A DNA stretch of 53,592 bases, taken from assembly GCA_024225275.1 (NCBI GenBank), contig JAAEMS010000228.1, positions 1-53,592 on the forward strand. Direction: 5' to 3'. Position numbers and translations under genes: made by a program. This stretch comes from Actinomycetes bacterium. Its GTDB lineage: Bacteria; Actinomycetota; Acidimicrobiia; Acidimicrobiales; JAAEMS01. The notes below the pieces were generated by a model, which was given only the letters and a program-made list of their open reading frames with translations, had not been told where the DNA came from and ran no database searches. Below are positions 31,348 through 40,398 of the stretch, in pieces (the first letter of the stretch is position 1; the number at the start of each line of letters is the position of its first letter).

Positions 31348-34300
31348 TAGACGCCGATGATGCCGACGCCGAGAGAGCTGAGCTGGTCGTTCAGGGCGGC
31401 CAGCTCGTTGGTGGTGAGGGCCCCGAACAATGCCAGCTGCTCATCGATCTGGGCGGCCAGCTTGTTGAACACCTCGTAGGACTGCTTGGTTGGACGGGTG
31501 TCGGCGCTGGCCACCACCGGGGGCAGGCTGCTCAGCTTCTCGAACAGCATCTCGCGGTAGTTCAGGGCATCGCCCCGGGAGGTGAGCTCGGCCTGAACCA
31601 GCTCCCCCTCGACCGCCTCGAGCTTGTCGGCCAGTCCCGCTACCGCGGCCACGGCATCGGCCGCGTCGGCGTTGCCTTCGAGCCGCTCTTGCCACGAGGC
31701 GAGCTGGGCCTTCAGGCTGCGGCCCTGGTTGACCGCTTCGACGACCTCGGTGAGCTTGTCGCGGATCTGTAGGAGGAGATCGAATTGCTCGGCGAAGTCG
31801 GCATCGCTCGTGGTGACCCGGGGGTCGCGAACGAGCTCGAAGTCCTGGGTCATCGACCAGTCACCGATGGTCAGCCTCGCCTGGTACCGGCCGGGGGTGG
31901 CCAGAGGGCCCTGGGGGCGCTGGTGGTACTCGGTGTCGACCATCTTGGTGCCGGCCGGGTACCGCATCGGCCACTGGAAGCTGTTCATGCCCGCGGCTGC
32001 GGTGATGTAGAGACCGGTCCGATCCGCCTTGTTCTCGGGGATCGTGCTGGGGAAGCTGTCGATCTCGTTGCCGTTGGCATCGAGGATGCTGAGCACGGCC
32101 TCGTCCTCGGGGGCCTCGGCCAACCAGTAGGTGACCCGCACCCCGCGTTCGATGTCGTCGCCGGCGTCGAGCATGCGCTTGGTCTTGTGGCCGGTGTCGG
32201 CCTCGTCGACGTAGTAGGTCGAGTTCTGGCCGATGGTGACGTGGTAGTTCTTTCCTCCCGCTGAGTCCCAGGCCCCGGCGAAGAGATCCTCGGGGGCTCG
32301 CACCGCGGCTCGAGGCTTGAGTAGGTGACGATCGGCTCCGGCCAACCCATCGGCGATCTGGTGGACCTGGGTGAGGTCGTCGAGGATCCAGAACGACCGA
32401 CCGTGGGTGGCCACGACCAGGTCGGTGTCCTTGATGACGAGGTCGTAGACCGGACAGACGGGCAGGTTGGCCTGGAGTGGCTGCCAGTGGGCCCCGCCGT
32501 CGAAGGACACGTGCAGGCCCAGCTCGGTGCCGACGTAGAGAAGCCCCTCGCGGTTGGGGTCCTCACGAACGACCCGGCAGAACTCGTTCTCGGGGAGACC
32601 GTCGGTGATGAGCGTCCAGCTCTGGCCCAGGTCGGTGGTCTTGTAGACGTAGGGCGCGTAGTCGCCCATCTTGTGGCGGGCCACGGTCATGTAGACCGTG
32701 CCGTCGTTGTGGGGTGACTCGGCCAACATCGTGACCTGGGAGAACTTCGCCAGATCGGGCGGGGTCACGTTCTGCCAGTCGGCCCCGTTGTTCGTGCTCA
32801 CGTGCACCAGACCATCGTCGGAGCCGGCCATGAGCACGCCCGGCTGGTGGGCCGAGGGCATGAACGAGAAGATCGTGGCGTACATCTCGGCGCCCGCCGT
32901 GTCCATGGTGAGCGGCCCCGACACGCCCATGGTGTCGGGGTCGGCGTAGGTGAGGTCGGGGCTGATGGCCTCCCAGCTGTGCCCTTCGTCGGTTGAGCGG
33001 AAGACCTTGTTGCCGGTGGCGTACAGAACGTCGACGTCATGGGGCGAGAACATGATGGGGTAGGTCCACTGGAAACGAACCTCGGCGGTGTTGCCGTCGT
33101 GCACGGCTTCGGGCCAGACGCTGACCAGCTGGATCTGCTTGGTCGTGTGGTCGTAGCGCTGGAGTGCGTCGCCGCCGCCCGGGGAGCTGCCGATAGCACC
33201 CACGTAGATGATGTTCGGGTCGCCGGGTTTGGGGGCGACGTACCCACTCTCAGCGGTGCCCGGGGGATAGCAGTCCGCCCAGTTGATGGCCCCCTTCCCG
33301 GTGCGGCTCGGCACCGCGATGCTCGAGTTGTCCTGCTGGGATCCGTACACCAGGTAGGGGTATTGGTCGTCGGTGGCCACATGGTAGAACTGAGCGGTCA
33401 GCTGGTTGTAGATGGTTGACCACGAGCCACCGGCGTTCAATGAGACCCAGGCGCCGCCGTCGTCGCAACCGATCATCCGGTCCGGGTTCTCGGGGTCGAT
33501 CCACAACGCATGGTTGTCGCCGTGAGGGGTGTGGAGCTCCTCGAACTCCTTGCCCCCGTCGATCGACTTCCAGGCCTTCATGTTCATGACGAAAACGGTG
33601 TCAGCCTCGGTGGGGTGGGCGATGACGTGCATGTAGTACCAGGGCCGCCAGCCGAGCACCGGGTTCGATGACACCTTCTCCCAGGTCTCACCGGTGTCAT
33701 CCGAACGGTACAGGCCCCGCTTGCGACCCTCGGCCTCGATCAGCGCGAACACCCGTCCCGATTGGGCCGGTGACACCGAAACCCCGATCTTGCCGAGCGT
33801 GCCGTCGGGTAGACCATGGTTGGCACTGATGTTCTCCCACGTGTCGCCGCCGTCGCGGGAACGCCAGAGGCCGCAATCGGGGCCGCCACTGTCCATCGAC
33901 CAGAAGGTGCGGCGGGCTTGCCAGACCGTGGCGAAGAGGATCCGAGGGTTGTTGGGGTCCAGCGAGACATCGACGGCACCAGCGCCGTCGGAGACGAAGA
34001 GCACCAGCTCCCATGTCTCGCCACCATCGGTGGAGCGGTACAAGCCCCGCTCGGGATTGTCCTTCGACATATGGCCCAGGGCCGCGACATAGACGGTGTC
34101 GGGGTCGTTGGGGTGGACGCGGATCTCACCGATGTGGCGCGACTCTTCGAGCCCCATGTGCTTCCACGTGGCCCCCGCATCGGTCGACTTGTACACCCCA
34201 TCGCCGTGGGACACATCGATACGGATGGTGGCCTCGCCCATGCCGGCGTAGACCACGTTCGGGTCGGACGGAGCGACGGCCAGAGCCCCGACCGATGCCG

Positions 34301-34499
34301 TGTTCATCTGCCCGTCGGAGATGTTCTCCCAGTACTGGCCGGCATCGTCTGACTTCCAGACCCCGCCTGCGCACGCTCCGAAGTAGTAAACCGACTGGTT
34401 CTGGGGGTCGGCGGCCACTGCCACCACCCGTCCCCCTCGGGTGGGGCCAATGCAGCGGTAGCGGATCTGGCTCAGGTGTTTCGGATCGATGGTCGACAC
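31347..34499 (-). CDS. sortilin/BNR-type beta-propeller protein (glycosidase-like)
   Basis: 1050 residues from GTG 34499, with GGAGGA eight bases upstream, so no N-terminal signal peptide is included. Two large propellers built of Asp-box/BNR repeats: GVWKSDDAGQYWENIS, GVYKSTDAGATWKHMG, GLYRSTDGGETWELV, GLWRSRDGGDTWENIS, GLYRSDDTGETWEKVS, then KVFRSTDEGHSWEAIS and YVYKTTDLGQSWTLIT. A beta-sandwich region with WPMRYPAGTKMVDTEYH, PGRYQARLTIGDWS follows, and a helical C-terminal coiled region after about 900. Relatives are secreted VPS10-like glycosyl hydrolases. Enzyme activity is not shown by any residue here. It is first in the operon with TauE and ABC genes. Confidence 0.85.
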   Translation of the reverse strand: MSTIDPKHLSQIRYRCIGPTRGGRVVAVAADPQNQSVYYFGACAGGVWKSDDAGQYWENISDGQMNTASVGALAVAPSDPNVVYAGMGEATIRIDVSHGDGVYKSTDAGATWKHMGLEESRHIGEIRVHPNDPDTVYVAALGHMSKDNPERGLYRSTDGGETWELVLFVSDGAGAVDVSLDPNNPRILFATVWQARRTFWSMDSGGPDCGLWRSRDGGDTWENISANHGLPDGTLGKIGVSVSPAQSGRVFALIEAEGRKRGLYRSDDTGETWEKVSSNPVLGWRPWYYMHVIAHPTEADTVFVMNMKAWKSIDGGKEFEELHTPHGDNHALWIDPENPDRMIGCDDGGAWVSLNAGGSWSTIYNQLTAQFYHVATDDQYPYLVYGSQQDNSSIAVPSRTGKGAINWADCYPPGTAESGYVAPKPGDPNIIYVGAIGSSPGGGDALQRYDHTTKQIQLVSVWPEAVHDGNTAEVRFQWTYPIMFSPHDVDVLYATGNKVFRSTDEGHSWEAISPDLTYADPDTMGVSGPLTMDTAGAEMYATIFSFMPSAHQPGVLMAGSDDGLVHVSTNNGADWQNVTPPDLAKFSQVTMLAESPHNDGTVYMTVARHKMGDYAPYVYKTTDLGQSWTLITDGLPENEFCRVVREDPNREGLLYVGTELGLHVSFDGGAHWQPLQANLPVCPVYDLVIKDTDLVVATHGRSFWILDDLTQVHQIADGLAGADRHLLKPRAAVRAPEDLFAGAWDSAGGKNYHVTIGQNSTYYVDEADTGHKTKRMLDAGDDIERGVRVTYWLAEAPEDEAVLSILDANGNEIDSFPSTIPENKADRTGLYITAAAGMNSFQWPMRYPAGTKMVDTEYHQRPQGPLATPGRYQARLTIGDWSMTQDFELVRDPRVTTSDADFAEQFDLLLQIRDKLTEVVEAVNQGRSLKAQLASWQERLEGNADAADAVAAVAGLADKLEAVEGELVQAELTSRGDALNYREMLFEKLSSLPPVVASADTRPTKQSYEVFNKLAAQIDEQLALFGALTTNELAALNDQLSSLGVGIIGV

Positions 34500-34941
34500 T
34501 TGTCTGGTCCTCCGGGGAAGGGATGTCGGCGACCGGCAACAGGCCGCCCGGCCAGAACTTATCCTGCTCTTGTCCCGGCGGCCTGTCGGCGAGAAGCTTC
34601 TGCCCGAGAGCGACGCCCAGGCCGCCGAGCATGTCCCTTGTTCCGTGGAGTAGGTGAAGAACCCCCCAACGCGGCTGACCCCGAAACTCGTCGCTGCTCC
34701 CGCGTCGCGGCGTGGTGAACTGGTGAATGGATCACGCGGCCCTCGCCCTGCCCACGTCACCCCTGGTTCATGGGCTGTGTCGGCGGGTCGAGGCCACCAA
34801 CGTGGGTGACCTGTTCTTCGGTGTCGGGTGCTTCCGGCTTCTCGGGCGACCTTGGGCTGCTGGCCGCACTCAACTCGCCCAATTTGGCGGCGGTGGAGGC
34901 CGAGTCGTTGCCATGGGGAGGTGACCCGCGCCGCGGCGGGA
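34500..34941. other. 442-nt intergenic stretch, no convincing gene
   Basis: Upstream of the BNR gene and downstream of the propeller-esterase. It should contain the operon promoter on the minus strand. The only open frame of note is a 72-codon minus frame (34975-34757, Pro/Ser/Glu-rich, ending QPMNQG) that begins inside the esterase gene and has no recognised homology. I judge it unlikely to be real. No RNA gene was seen. Confidence 0.4.
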
Positions 34942-36792
34942 TCAGGGGAGGCTGGGGGTGCCCTGGGCCATCCAACGGACCGCGGGCTCGTAGAACATCT
35001 CGTGGGCGCCGGAGAACAGTACGAAGGTCACCGGCCCGGATTGGCGGGTGAGCAGGGGTGTGCGGTCTTCAGGGCCGAAGAAGGACGGGGTGTCGAGCTG
35101 ACCGCTCAGTTCGGCGGGCAGCACCTTGGAGCCCAGGGTGGCTACCTGGTCGGAAGTGAACCGGTCGGCCGGGTCGGCAAGCTGGTTGAAGGCCCGCACC
35201 GCGTCGGATGGTGCCACCAGGGTGTCGCTCAGACCGGTGGCGATGTACACGGGCAGGCCCGCATCCCGCGCCCCATCGAGATGGGTGTGAGGGCTGCGGT
35301 GGGTGCAGCTGTCGAGGGCCGCCGTTCCCGCGGTGGGGGCCCCACCACACGACGCCTCGATGTGTCCCTTGTAGTGGCGGCCGGGGTAGTAGGTGGCGTT
35401 GTACACATACCAGGTGGGCAGGTCGTACACCGGCACCCACGACGACACGCCGGCGAAGAGCTCGGGGTGGCGCCCGGCCATCAAGAGGCTCATCATGCCA
35501 CCACCCGAGTAGCCGACCGCGAAGACCCGATCGGGGTCGGCGCCCTGTTTGGTGGCATAGGCGATGGCATCGACCACATCCGCCACGGCGAGGTCGGAGC
35601 CGGTGGCGGCCGGGGTGTTGTTCACCCCCCGGAAGTTGGGGGCGATGAAGGCCCAGCCGTTGTCGGCCGCCCATTTGGCGTACGGGATGCTGATCTGACG
35701 GTCGTAGTCGGCAGACCAGGAGTGCAGGACCACCAGCAGGGGAGCACCCTCGACCGAAGGCGGGACCCACTTGGCCGGCTGCTGGTTGGCATCGACACTC
35801 GATGGGATCCTGATGTCCTGAACTCCTTGGACCTGCCCACTCCACGCCGACCAGTCCGACGATGCATAGTTCCGGAAGCCGCGGGTGCCCGCGAAGTCGT
35901 AGACCGGGGTGATGGCCATGGGGCCTGGCACGAGATCGATCTCAGCCACGATCTCCCCGTCGGGGCTGCCCCCGTCGGTGAAGGCCCAGATGGTGCCGGT
36001 GGACAGGGCGATCAGATAGCGGTCGCCGGTGGCGCCGGCCCCCGCCGCGGTGGCGCGGCCCCAGATGTCGCGGCCGCCGAGACTGCCGTAGAAGTCTCCG
36101 CTCGAGAAGTTGAAGATGCCCCCGTCGGCCCCGACCATCAGGTAGCCGCCCTCGAAGCCGATGGCACCGATGATGGGTTGATTGAGCGTCACGGAACCCA
36201 TCGAGCCCCGAAAGAGGGCGGTGCCGAACGCGAAGATCCCGCCGTCGTCGGCCACCAGCCAATAGCCGCCGGCCGTCGGCACCAGGCCGTTCACCGGCTG
36301 GTTGAGATCGGTACCGCCCATGGAGCCGTAGAAGACAGCGTCACCGAAGGCGAAGACACCACCGTCCTCGGCGACCAGGTAGTAGCCGTTGCCGGTGGTG
36401 GTGGCGATCGAGGCGATCACCGGCTGGTTGAGCACGAGGTCAGCGAGATCACCGAACAGGCCGGCGGCGCCGAAGGCCCAGACCCGGCCCTGGGTGGAGA
36501 ACAGCCAGTAGCCGTCACCGCCCGGGGTGACGCTCATGGAGACGATGTTCTCGCCGGGCCTCAGGTCGGTCAGGCTGGCGATATCGCCGAAATCGGGGGC
36601 GCCGGCGGTGGGGTAGACCCGGCCCAGCTGGTCGAGCACCCAGAAACCGGAGCTGTTGGGGTCGAGCTCGACGTCAATGGCGACAACTCCTTCCACCCCG
36701 ACGGTCTGGGCCGCCGCGGGGCTTGGACTGGGGGCGACACCCAGGAGGACGGCAACGAGCGCAACGAAGATGGCGCGGAACAGACGGTTCAC
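34942..36792 (-). CDS. secreted esterase with N-terminal GYW-repeat propeller
   Basis: 616 residues from GTG 36792, 6 nt after the acyltransferase stop. A signal peptide is present (LFRAIFVALVAVLLGVAPSPSP.AAAQ). Residues about 30-270 hold five repeats of about 43 residues with GYW/GYY, DGG.FAFG, F.GSMGG and LNQPV, a likely beta-propeller. Residues about 300-610 are an alpha/beta hydrolase of the polyhydroxybutyrate-depolymerase/feruloyl-esterase kind. The nucleophile sits in GYSGGG, with oxyanion HSWS, FIAPNFRG, and a late Asp (TGLSDTLV) and His (GAHEMF). It probably removes acyl groups from surface or environmental polymers. Confidence 0.88.
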   Translation of the reverse strand: MNRLFRAIFVALVAVLLGVAPSPSPAAAQTVGVEGVVAIDVELDPNSSGFWVLDQLGRVYPTAGAPDFGDIASLTDLRPGENIVSMSVTPGGDGYWLFSTQGRVWAFGAAGLFGDLADLVLNQPVIASIATTTGNGYYLVAEDGGVFAFGDAVFYGSMGGTDLNQPVNGLVPTAGGYWLVADDGGIFAFGTALFRGSMGSVTLNQPIIGAIGFEGGYLMVGADGGIFNFSSGDFYGSLGGRDIWGRATAAGAGATGDRYLIALSTGTIWAFTDGGSPDGEIVAEIDLVPGPMAITPVYDFAGTRGFRNYASSDWSAWSGQVQGVQDIRIPSSVDANQQPAKWVPPSVEGAPLLVVLHSWSADYDRQISIPYAKWAADNGWAFIAPNFRGVNNTPAATGSDLAVADVVDAIAYATKQGADPDRVFAVGYSGGGMMSLLMAGRHPELFAGVSSWVPVYDLPTWYVYNATYYPGRHYKGHIEASCGGAPTAGTAALDSCTHRSPHTHLDGARDAGLPVYIATGLSDTLVAPSDAVRAFNQLADPADRFTSDQVATLGSKVLPAELSGQLDTPSFFGPEDRTPLLTRQSGPVTFVLFSGAHEMFYEPAVRWMAQGTPSLP

Positions 36793-36798
36793 GTCAGA

Positions 36799-38805
36799 TC
36801 ACTCACATTCAGGGCGGTGGGCGGGATCAGGGGGAATGGTGTCGAAGGCCTCGATGGGTAGTGGTGCTGAGGACAGCACTGAGGCCAAGACCTTTGCGTA
36901 GGCATTGGCACCGCTGGTGGTGAGATGAACCCCGTCGGAGCCGATCCAATCGGGCGACCCGGCGGCGAGGGACCGCCAGTCGATGAGGTCGGAGTTGCAC
37001 CATCGGGCGGCACCCTCGGAGAGGGTCTCGTTCGACACGTTCTGCCAGGGGCGGGGGACGAGAACGGTGAGCAACACCAGCCGGCGGTCGGGGCCGACGA
37101 GCCCGGCCACCTCGTCAACGTCGCGGCCGGTCAGGGCCCCGTTGGTGCCGAGATGGACGACCACCGTGCTGGGGTCGAGACCCTCGTCGAGGTAGGCGCC
37201 CAGGACAGCGACGGTGTGGCGGAACTGCCGGCTCACGGAGGCGTCGACGATGATGCTGTTGCCCATCTCGGCGGCCAGGGCTTCGTCGGCCCCCCGGGCC
37301 ACGGAGTCGCCGATGAGCAGAACCAGGTCCTGCTGGGGTTCGGGGGCGGCGGCGAGCGGTTCCTCGGTTGCCGCCGGCACCGTCAGAACCTGCTGCACAT
37401 GGGCCACGTCGAGGGGGGGTAGGGCGGGCCCGATCTCGTCGCGGACGACGGCCGCGGGTGCGGGATCCGTCGTGCTGGCGTCCGTCTCCGCTCTCGGGGT
37501 TTCTGGCCCCGGTTCGGTGGGGCTGCTGAGGGCGAGAGCGGTGGGCTGACTGGGGTCGATCTGCTCGGGACGGTCCAAGGCGAAAGCCAGGGAGGCGCTG
37601 GCGGCCAGCACCACGGTCAGACCCAGGGTGGCAATGACTCCACGATCGGAGAGCTGGAGGCGCGGGGTGGGCAACCGCAGGCGACGGGAGCGACCGGCCA
37701 AGTGGCCCCTGCGGATGGGCACCTCGACCAGCTGATGGGCGGCCTCGGTGAGGGCCACGATCAGGGCGATGCGGATGGCCAACACCTGGCCGTCCGGCAA
37801 GTCGAGATCGATGCCGGGCCGGGTGTAGACCACGACCGGCCAGTGGACGAGATAGAGGGCATAGGAGCGCACGCCCACCAGGCGCAGGGGCCTCCAGGCC
37901 AGGGCCCGACCGAACCAACCGTCGGGAACGGAGGCCGCGGCCACGGCGACACATGTCAGGACCGAGACCGCGAGGAACCCGCCCTGATAGGTGCCGGGGG
38001 AGAACTCGCCCAGCGTGGCCAGCAGCCACGCCAGGCCCACGAGGGCCATGACGCCCATGGCCCCGAGGTGGCGGGCCCGCGAGGGGGTGACCGTGTGCTC
38101 CCACGGCCGCCACAACAAGGCCAAGGCGGCGCCCAAGAGGAGCCCGGACGCACGGGTGTCGGTGCCGAAGTAGACGCGGGTGGGATCGGCGTAGGGCTCG
38201 AACCACAAGAACATGAGCGCCGTCGATCCGGCCGCTCCGGCCAGGATCAGCAATGCCAAGAGACGCTTGCCAAAAAGGCCGAGTCCGGCGGCCAGGAGGA
38301 TCGGCCACACCAGGTAGAACTGCTCCTCGATGGCCAGCGACCACAGATGGCGGAGGGGTGAGGGCCGCCCGAAGCCGTCGAAGTATGACTCCTGGCGCAG
38401 GATCAGATACCAGTTCGTGAGGTAGCCGACGGCGGCGACCCCCTCGCGTCGAACTCGGTCGGCCCCCGCCGTGTCGAACAACGACACCCAGGTGAGGACC
38501 CCGACCAGGGTGACCCCGAGGGTGGGGAGGAGTCGGCGTGCCCGTCGGGTCCAGAACCCCACCAGGTCAACGCGCCCGGATCCGGCGACCTCGCGCACCA
38601 ACAGGGCGGTGATCAGGTAGCCGGACACGGCGAAGAACACCTCGACACCGAAGAACCCGCCGGGCATCCACGCCGCGTCGAGGTGGTACGCCACCACGGC
38701 GAGCACGGCCAGGGCTCGGATTCCGTCGATTCCGCCGAGGTACGGCATACGGCTCACCGCCGGACGGGTCGGGATCTCTTCACCCGACGAGATTGCTTCT
38801 TTCAT
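36799..38805 (-). CDS. membrane acyltransferase 3 with C-terminal SGNH domain (OatA-like)
   Basis: 668 residues from ATG 38805. The longer frame to 39159 is rejected because it runs through the divergent gene at 38911. The N-terminal acyltransferase-3 domain has about ten helices: YLGGIDGIRALAVLAVVAYHL with catalytic His, FFGVEVFFAVSGYLI, and RRARRLLPTL..V, SLAIEEQFYLVWP. A Pro/Thr/Glu-rich linker follows, and then an SGNH domain with LLIGDSVARGADE (Ser), VVVHLGTNG and SDGVHLTTSG (D-H). OatA-type proteins O-acetylate peptidoglycan or surface glycans outside the cell. The operon with the secreted esterase implies an add/remove pair. Confidence 0.92.
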   Translation of the reverse strand: MKEAISSGEEIPTRPAVSRMPYLGGIDGIRALAVLAVVAYHLDAAWMPGGFFGVEVFFAVSGYLITALLVREVAGSGRVDLVGFWTRRARRLLPTLGVTLVGVLTWVSLFDTAGADRVRREGVAAVGYLTNWYLILRQESYFDGFGRPSPLRHLWSLAIEEQFYLVWPILLAAGLGLFGKRLLALLILAGAAGSTALMFLWFEPYADPTRVYFGTDTRASGLLLGAALALLWRPWEHTVTPSRARHLGAMGVMALVGLAWLLATLGEFSPGTYQGGFLAVSVLTCVAVAAASVPDGWFGRALAWRPLRLVGVRSYALYLVHWPVVVYTRPGIDLDLPDGQVLAIRIALIVALTEAAHQLVEVPIRRGHLAGRSRRLRLPTPRLQLSDRGVIATLGLTVVLAASASLAFALDRPEQIDPSQPTALALSSPTEPGPETPRAETDASTTDPAPAAVVRDEIGPALPPLDVAHVQQVLTVPAATEEPLAAAPEPQQDLVLLIGDSVARGADEALAAEMGNSIIVDASVSRQFRHTVAVLGAYLDEGLDPSTVVVHLGTNGALTGRDVDEVAGLVGPDRRLVLLTVLVPRPWQNVSNETLSEGAARWCNSDLIDWRSLAAGSPDWIGSDGVHLTTSGANAYAKVLASVLSSAPLPIEAFDTIPPDPAHRPECE

Positions 38806-38910
38806 GGCCAGTATCGGCGCTACGGTAGCGATCTTGACGTTCTTCGCCGGGGATCCTGTCGCCATTCGGTCTGGGGCGCGGCTTGGTACGGTGGGTGACG
38901 GATTCCCGCC
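38806..38910. promoter_or_regulatory. divergent promoter region of the surface-island genes
   Basis: 105 nt between the acyltransferase gene (minus) and the SGNH-propeller gene (plus). The divergent arrangement places promoters for both here. No clear -35/-10 pair or palindrome was recognised. Confidence 0.35.
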
Positions 38911-40398
38911 ATGACTCATCTTCCCACGCGCCCCCCATCCCGCCTGCTGGTTGCCATCGCAGGTTTGCTCGCCCTCATCGCCCCCCTTCCCGCGGCCGCC
39001 AGCCCGGCTGCGGCCCAGGGTGACACCCAGGATCTGCTGATTCTGACTGACTCGGTGCTGTTGGGTATGGCCACCCAGTACACGGGGGCGGTGAACAACA
39101 TCGTCCCCCAAATCGACGGCGAGTGGGACCTGGTCTTCGATGGCCGTGATGGCTTTCATTCGAGTACTGGGGGGGCGATCGCCCGCCCCGCCTCGGCCGG
39201 GCCGGGCCTACTCGAGACCTACTCCGACCACCTCGACAATGTCGTGGTTCTCGGCCTGGGCTACAACGACGCCTGGGCCAGCTCCTTTCCCACCACTGTC
39301 ACCACGATGCTCGACCGCCTCGCCGACACCCAGCTGGTGGTGCTGGTGACCCTGCGGGAGGCGGGGACCAACACTGCTTCGTTCCGGGCCGCCAATCAGC
39401 TGTTCGCCACCGAGGCCGCCAACCGCGCCAATGTTGTGTTGGCCGACTGGGCCGGCGTCTCGGCCGGCCGGGCCGATGTCACCTGGGACGGGCTGCACCT
39501 CACCGGCACCGGCGCCCAACTCGTCGCCGACCTCATCGCCCAGACCATCTCCGATCGGTTGCCCTTGTGCGAGGAGCCCATCATCGAAGGACCCGGCGCC
39601 CTGGCATCATCGGCCGCCGGCTATTGGGTACTCACCGATTATGGTGTCGTGCACGCCTACGGGGGCGCGGCCCATCACGGCGACCTGTCCACCGAGTCCG
39701 ATGCCGGAGTGCCCATCTCGATGGAAGCCACCCCGTCGGGCGACGGCTACTGGATCGTCGATGACCAGGGCAAGGTCTGGACCTTCGGCGACGCCACCCA
39801 CCACGGAGACGTCACCACCCTCGGCATCGTGATCAACGCCCCGGTCACCCGGTTGGTCGCCCATCCCAGTGGTGGCGGCTACTGGCTCATGGCCCCCGAC
39901 GGTGGTGTATTCGGCTTCGGGGCCGCGGTGTTCCACGGTTCGATGGGCGGAGCCCCACTGAATGCCCCCGTGATCTCGATGGCCACCAACCAGGACGGCT
40001 CGGGCTATTGGCTCATTGCCGCTGACGGTGGAGTGTTCTCGTTCAAGGTGCCGTTCTGGGGCTCAACCGGCTCATGGATCCTCAACGCTCCGGTCACGTC
40101 GATGAGTGTGCACCCGGAGTCCGCCGGGTACTGGCTGTACGCGGGCGACGGTGGTGTCTTCACTTTCGGCGCCGGCGACGCCATTGCCTTCCACGGCTCG
40201 CTCCCCGGGGTGGCGGAGATCTGTAGCAACCCGTCAGCGGTGCAGATGCGCCCCAGCCAGTCGGGTGACGGCTACTGGATCGTGTCGAACCGGGGCCGGG
40301 TGTACGCCTTTGGAGACGCCATGCACTTGGGCCACGCCCCCAACCTGGTTTCTGGTGAGCGCGTCATTGATCTGGCGGTTCGCTACCACCCGACCTGA
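38911..40398 (+). CDS. secreted SGNH hydrolase-like protein with C-terminal GYW-repeat propeller
   Basis: 495 residues from ATG 38911. Signal peptide LLVAIAGLLALIAPLPAAASPAA. Residues about 38-215 form an SGNH fold: LLILTDSVLLGM (the usual GDS reads TDS), VLGLGYNDAW (block III Asn) and DVTWDGLHLTGTGAQLV (catalytic D-x-x-H as DGLH). Residues about 230-490 carry six GYW repeats (GYWVLTDYGVVHAYGG, GYWIVDDQGKVWTFGD, GYWLMAPDGGVFGFG and so on), enough for a closed six-bladed propeller. The protein should act outside the cell. Its 3' end overlaps the opposite-strand SGNH gene by 16 nt. Confidence 0.88.
   Translation: MTHLPTRPPSRLLVAIAGLLALIAPLPAAASPAAAQGDTQDLLILTDSVLLGMATQYTGAVNNIVPQIDGEWDLVFDGRDGFHSSTGGAIARPASAGPGLLETYSDHLDNVVVLGLGYNDAWASSFPTTVTTMLDRLADTQLVVLVTLREAGTNTASFRAANQLFATEAANRANVVLADWAGVSAGRADVTWDGLHLTGTGAQLVADLIAQTISDRLPLCEEPIIEGPGALASSAAGYWVLTDYGVVHAYGGAAHHGDLSTESDAGVPISMEATPSGDGYWIVDDQGKVWTFGDATHHGDVTTLGIVINAPVTRLVAHPSGGGYWLMAPDGGVFGFGAAVFHGSMGGAPLNAPVISMATNQDGSGYWLIAADGGVFSFKVPFWGSTGSWILNAPVTSMSVHPESAGYWLYAGDGGVFTFGAGDAIAFHGSLPGVAEICSNPSAVQMRPSQSGDGYWIVSNRGRVYAFGDAMHLGHAPNLVSGERVIDLAVRYHPT

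Noticed and set aside
34500..34760. 87-codon extension of the BNR protein giving a possible leader
   Set aside because: It is Arg/Ser-rich without a hydrophobic core. GGAGGA lies eight bases before GTG 34499.
38806..39159. 118-codon N-terminal extension of the acyltransferase
   Set aside because: It overlaps the signal peptide and SGNH start of the divergent gene and has low-complexity sequence. The conserved domain starts just after ATG 38805.
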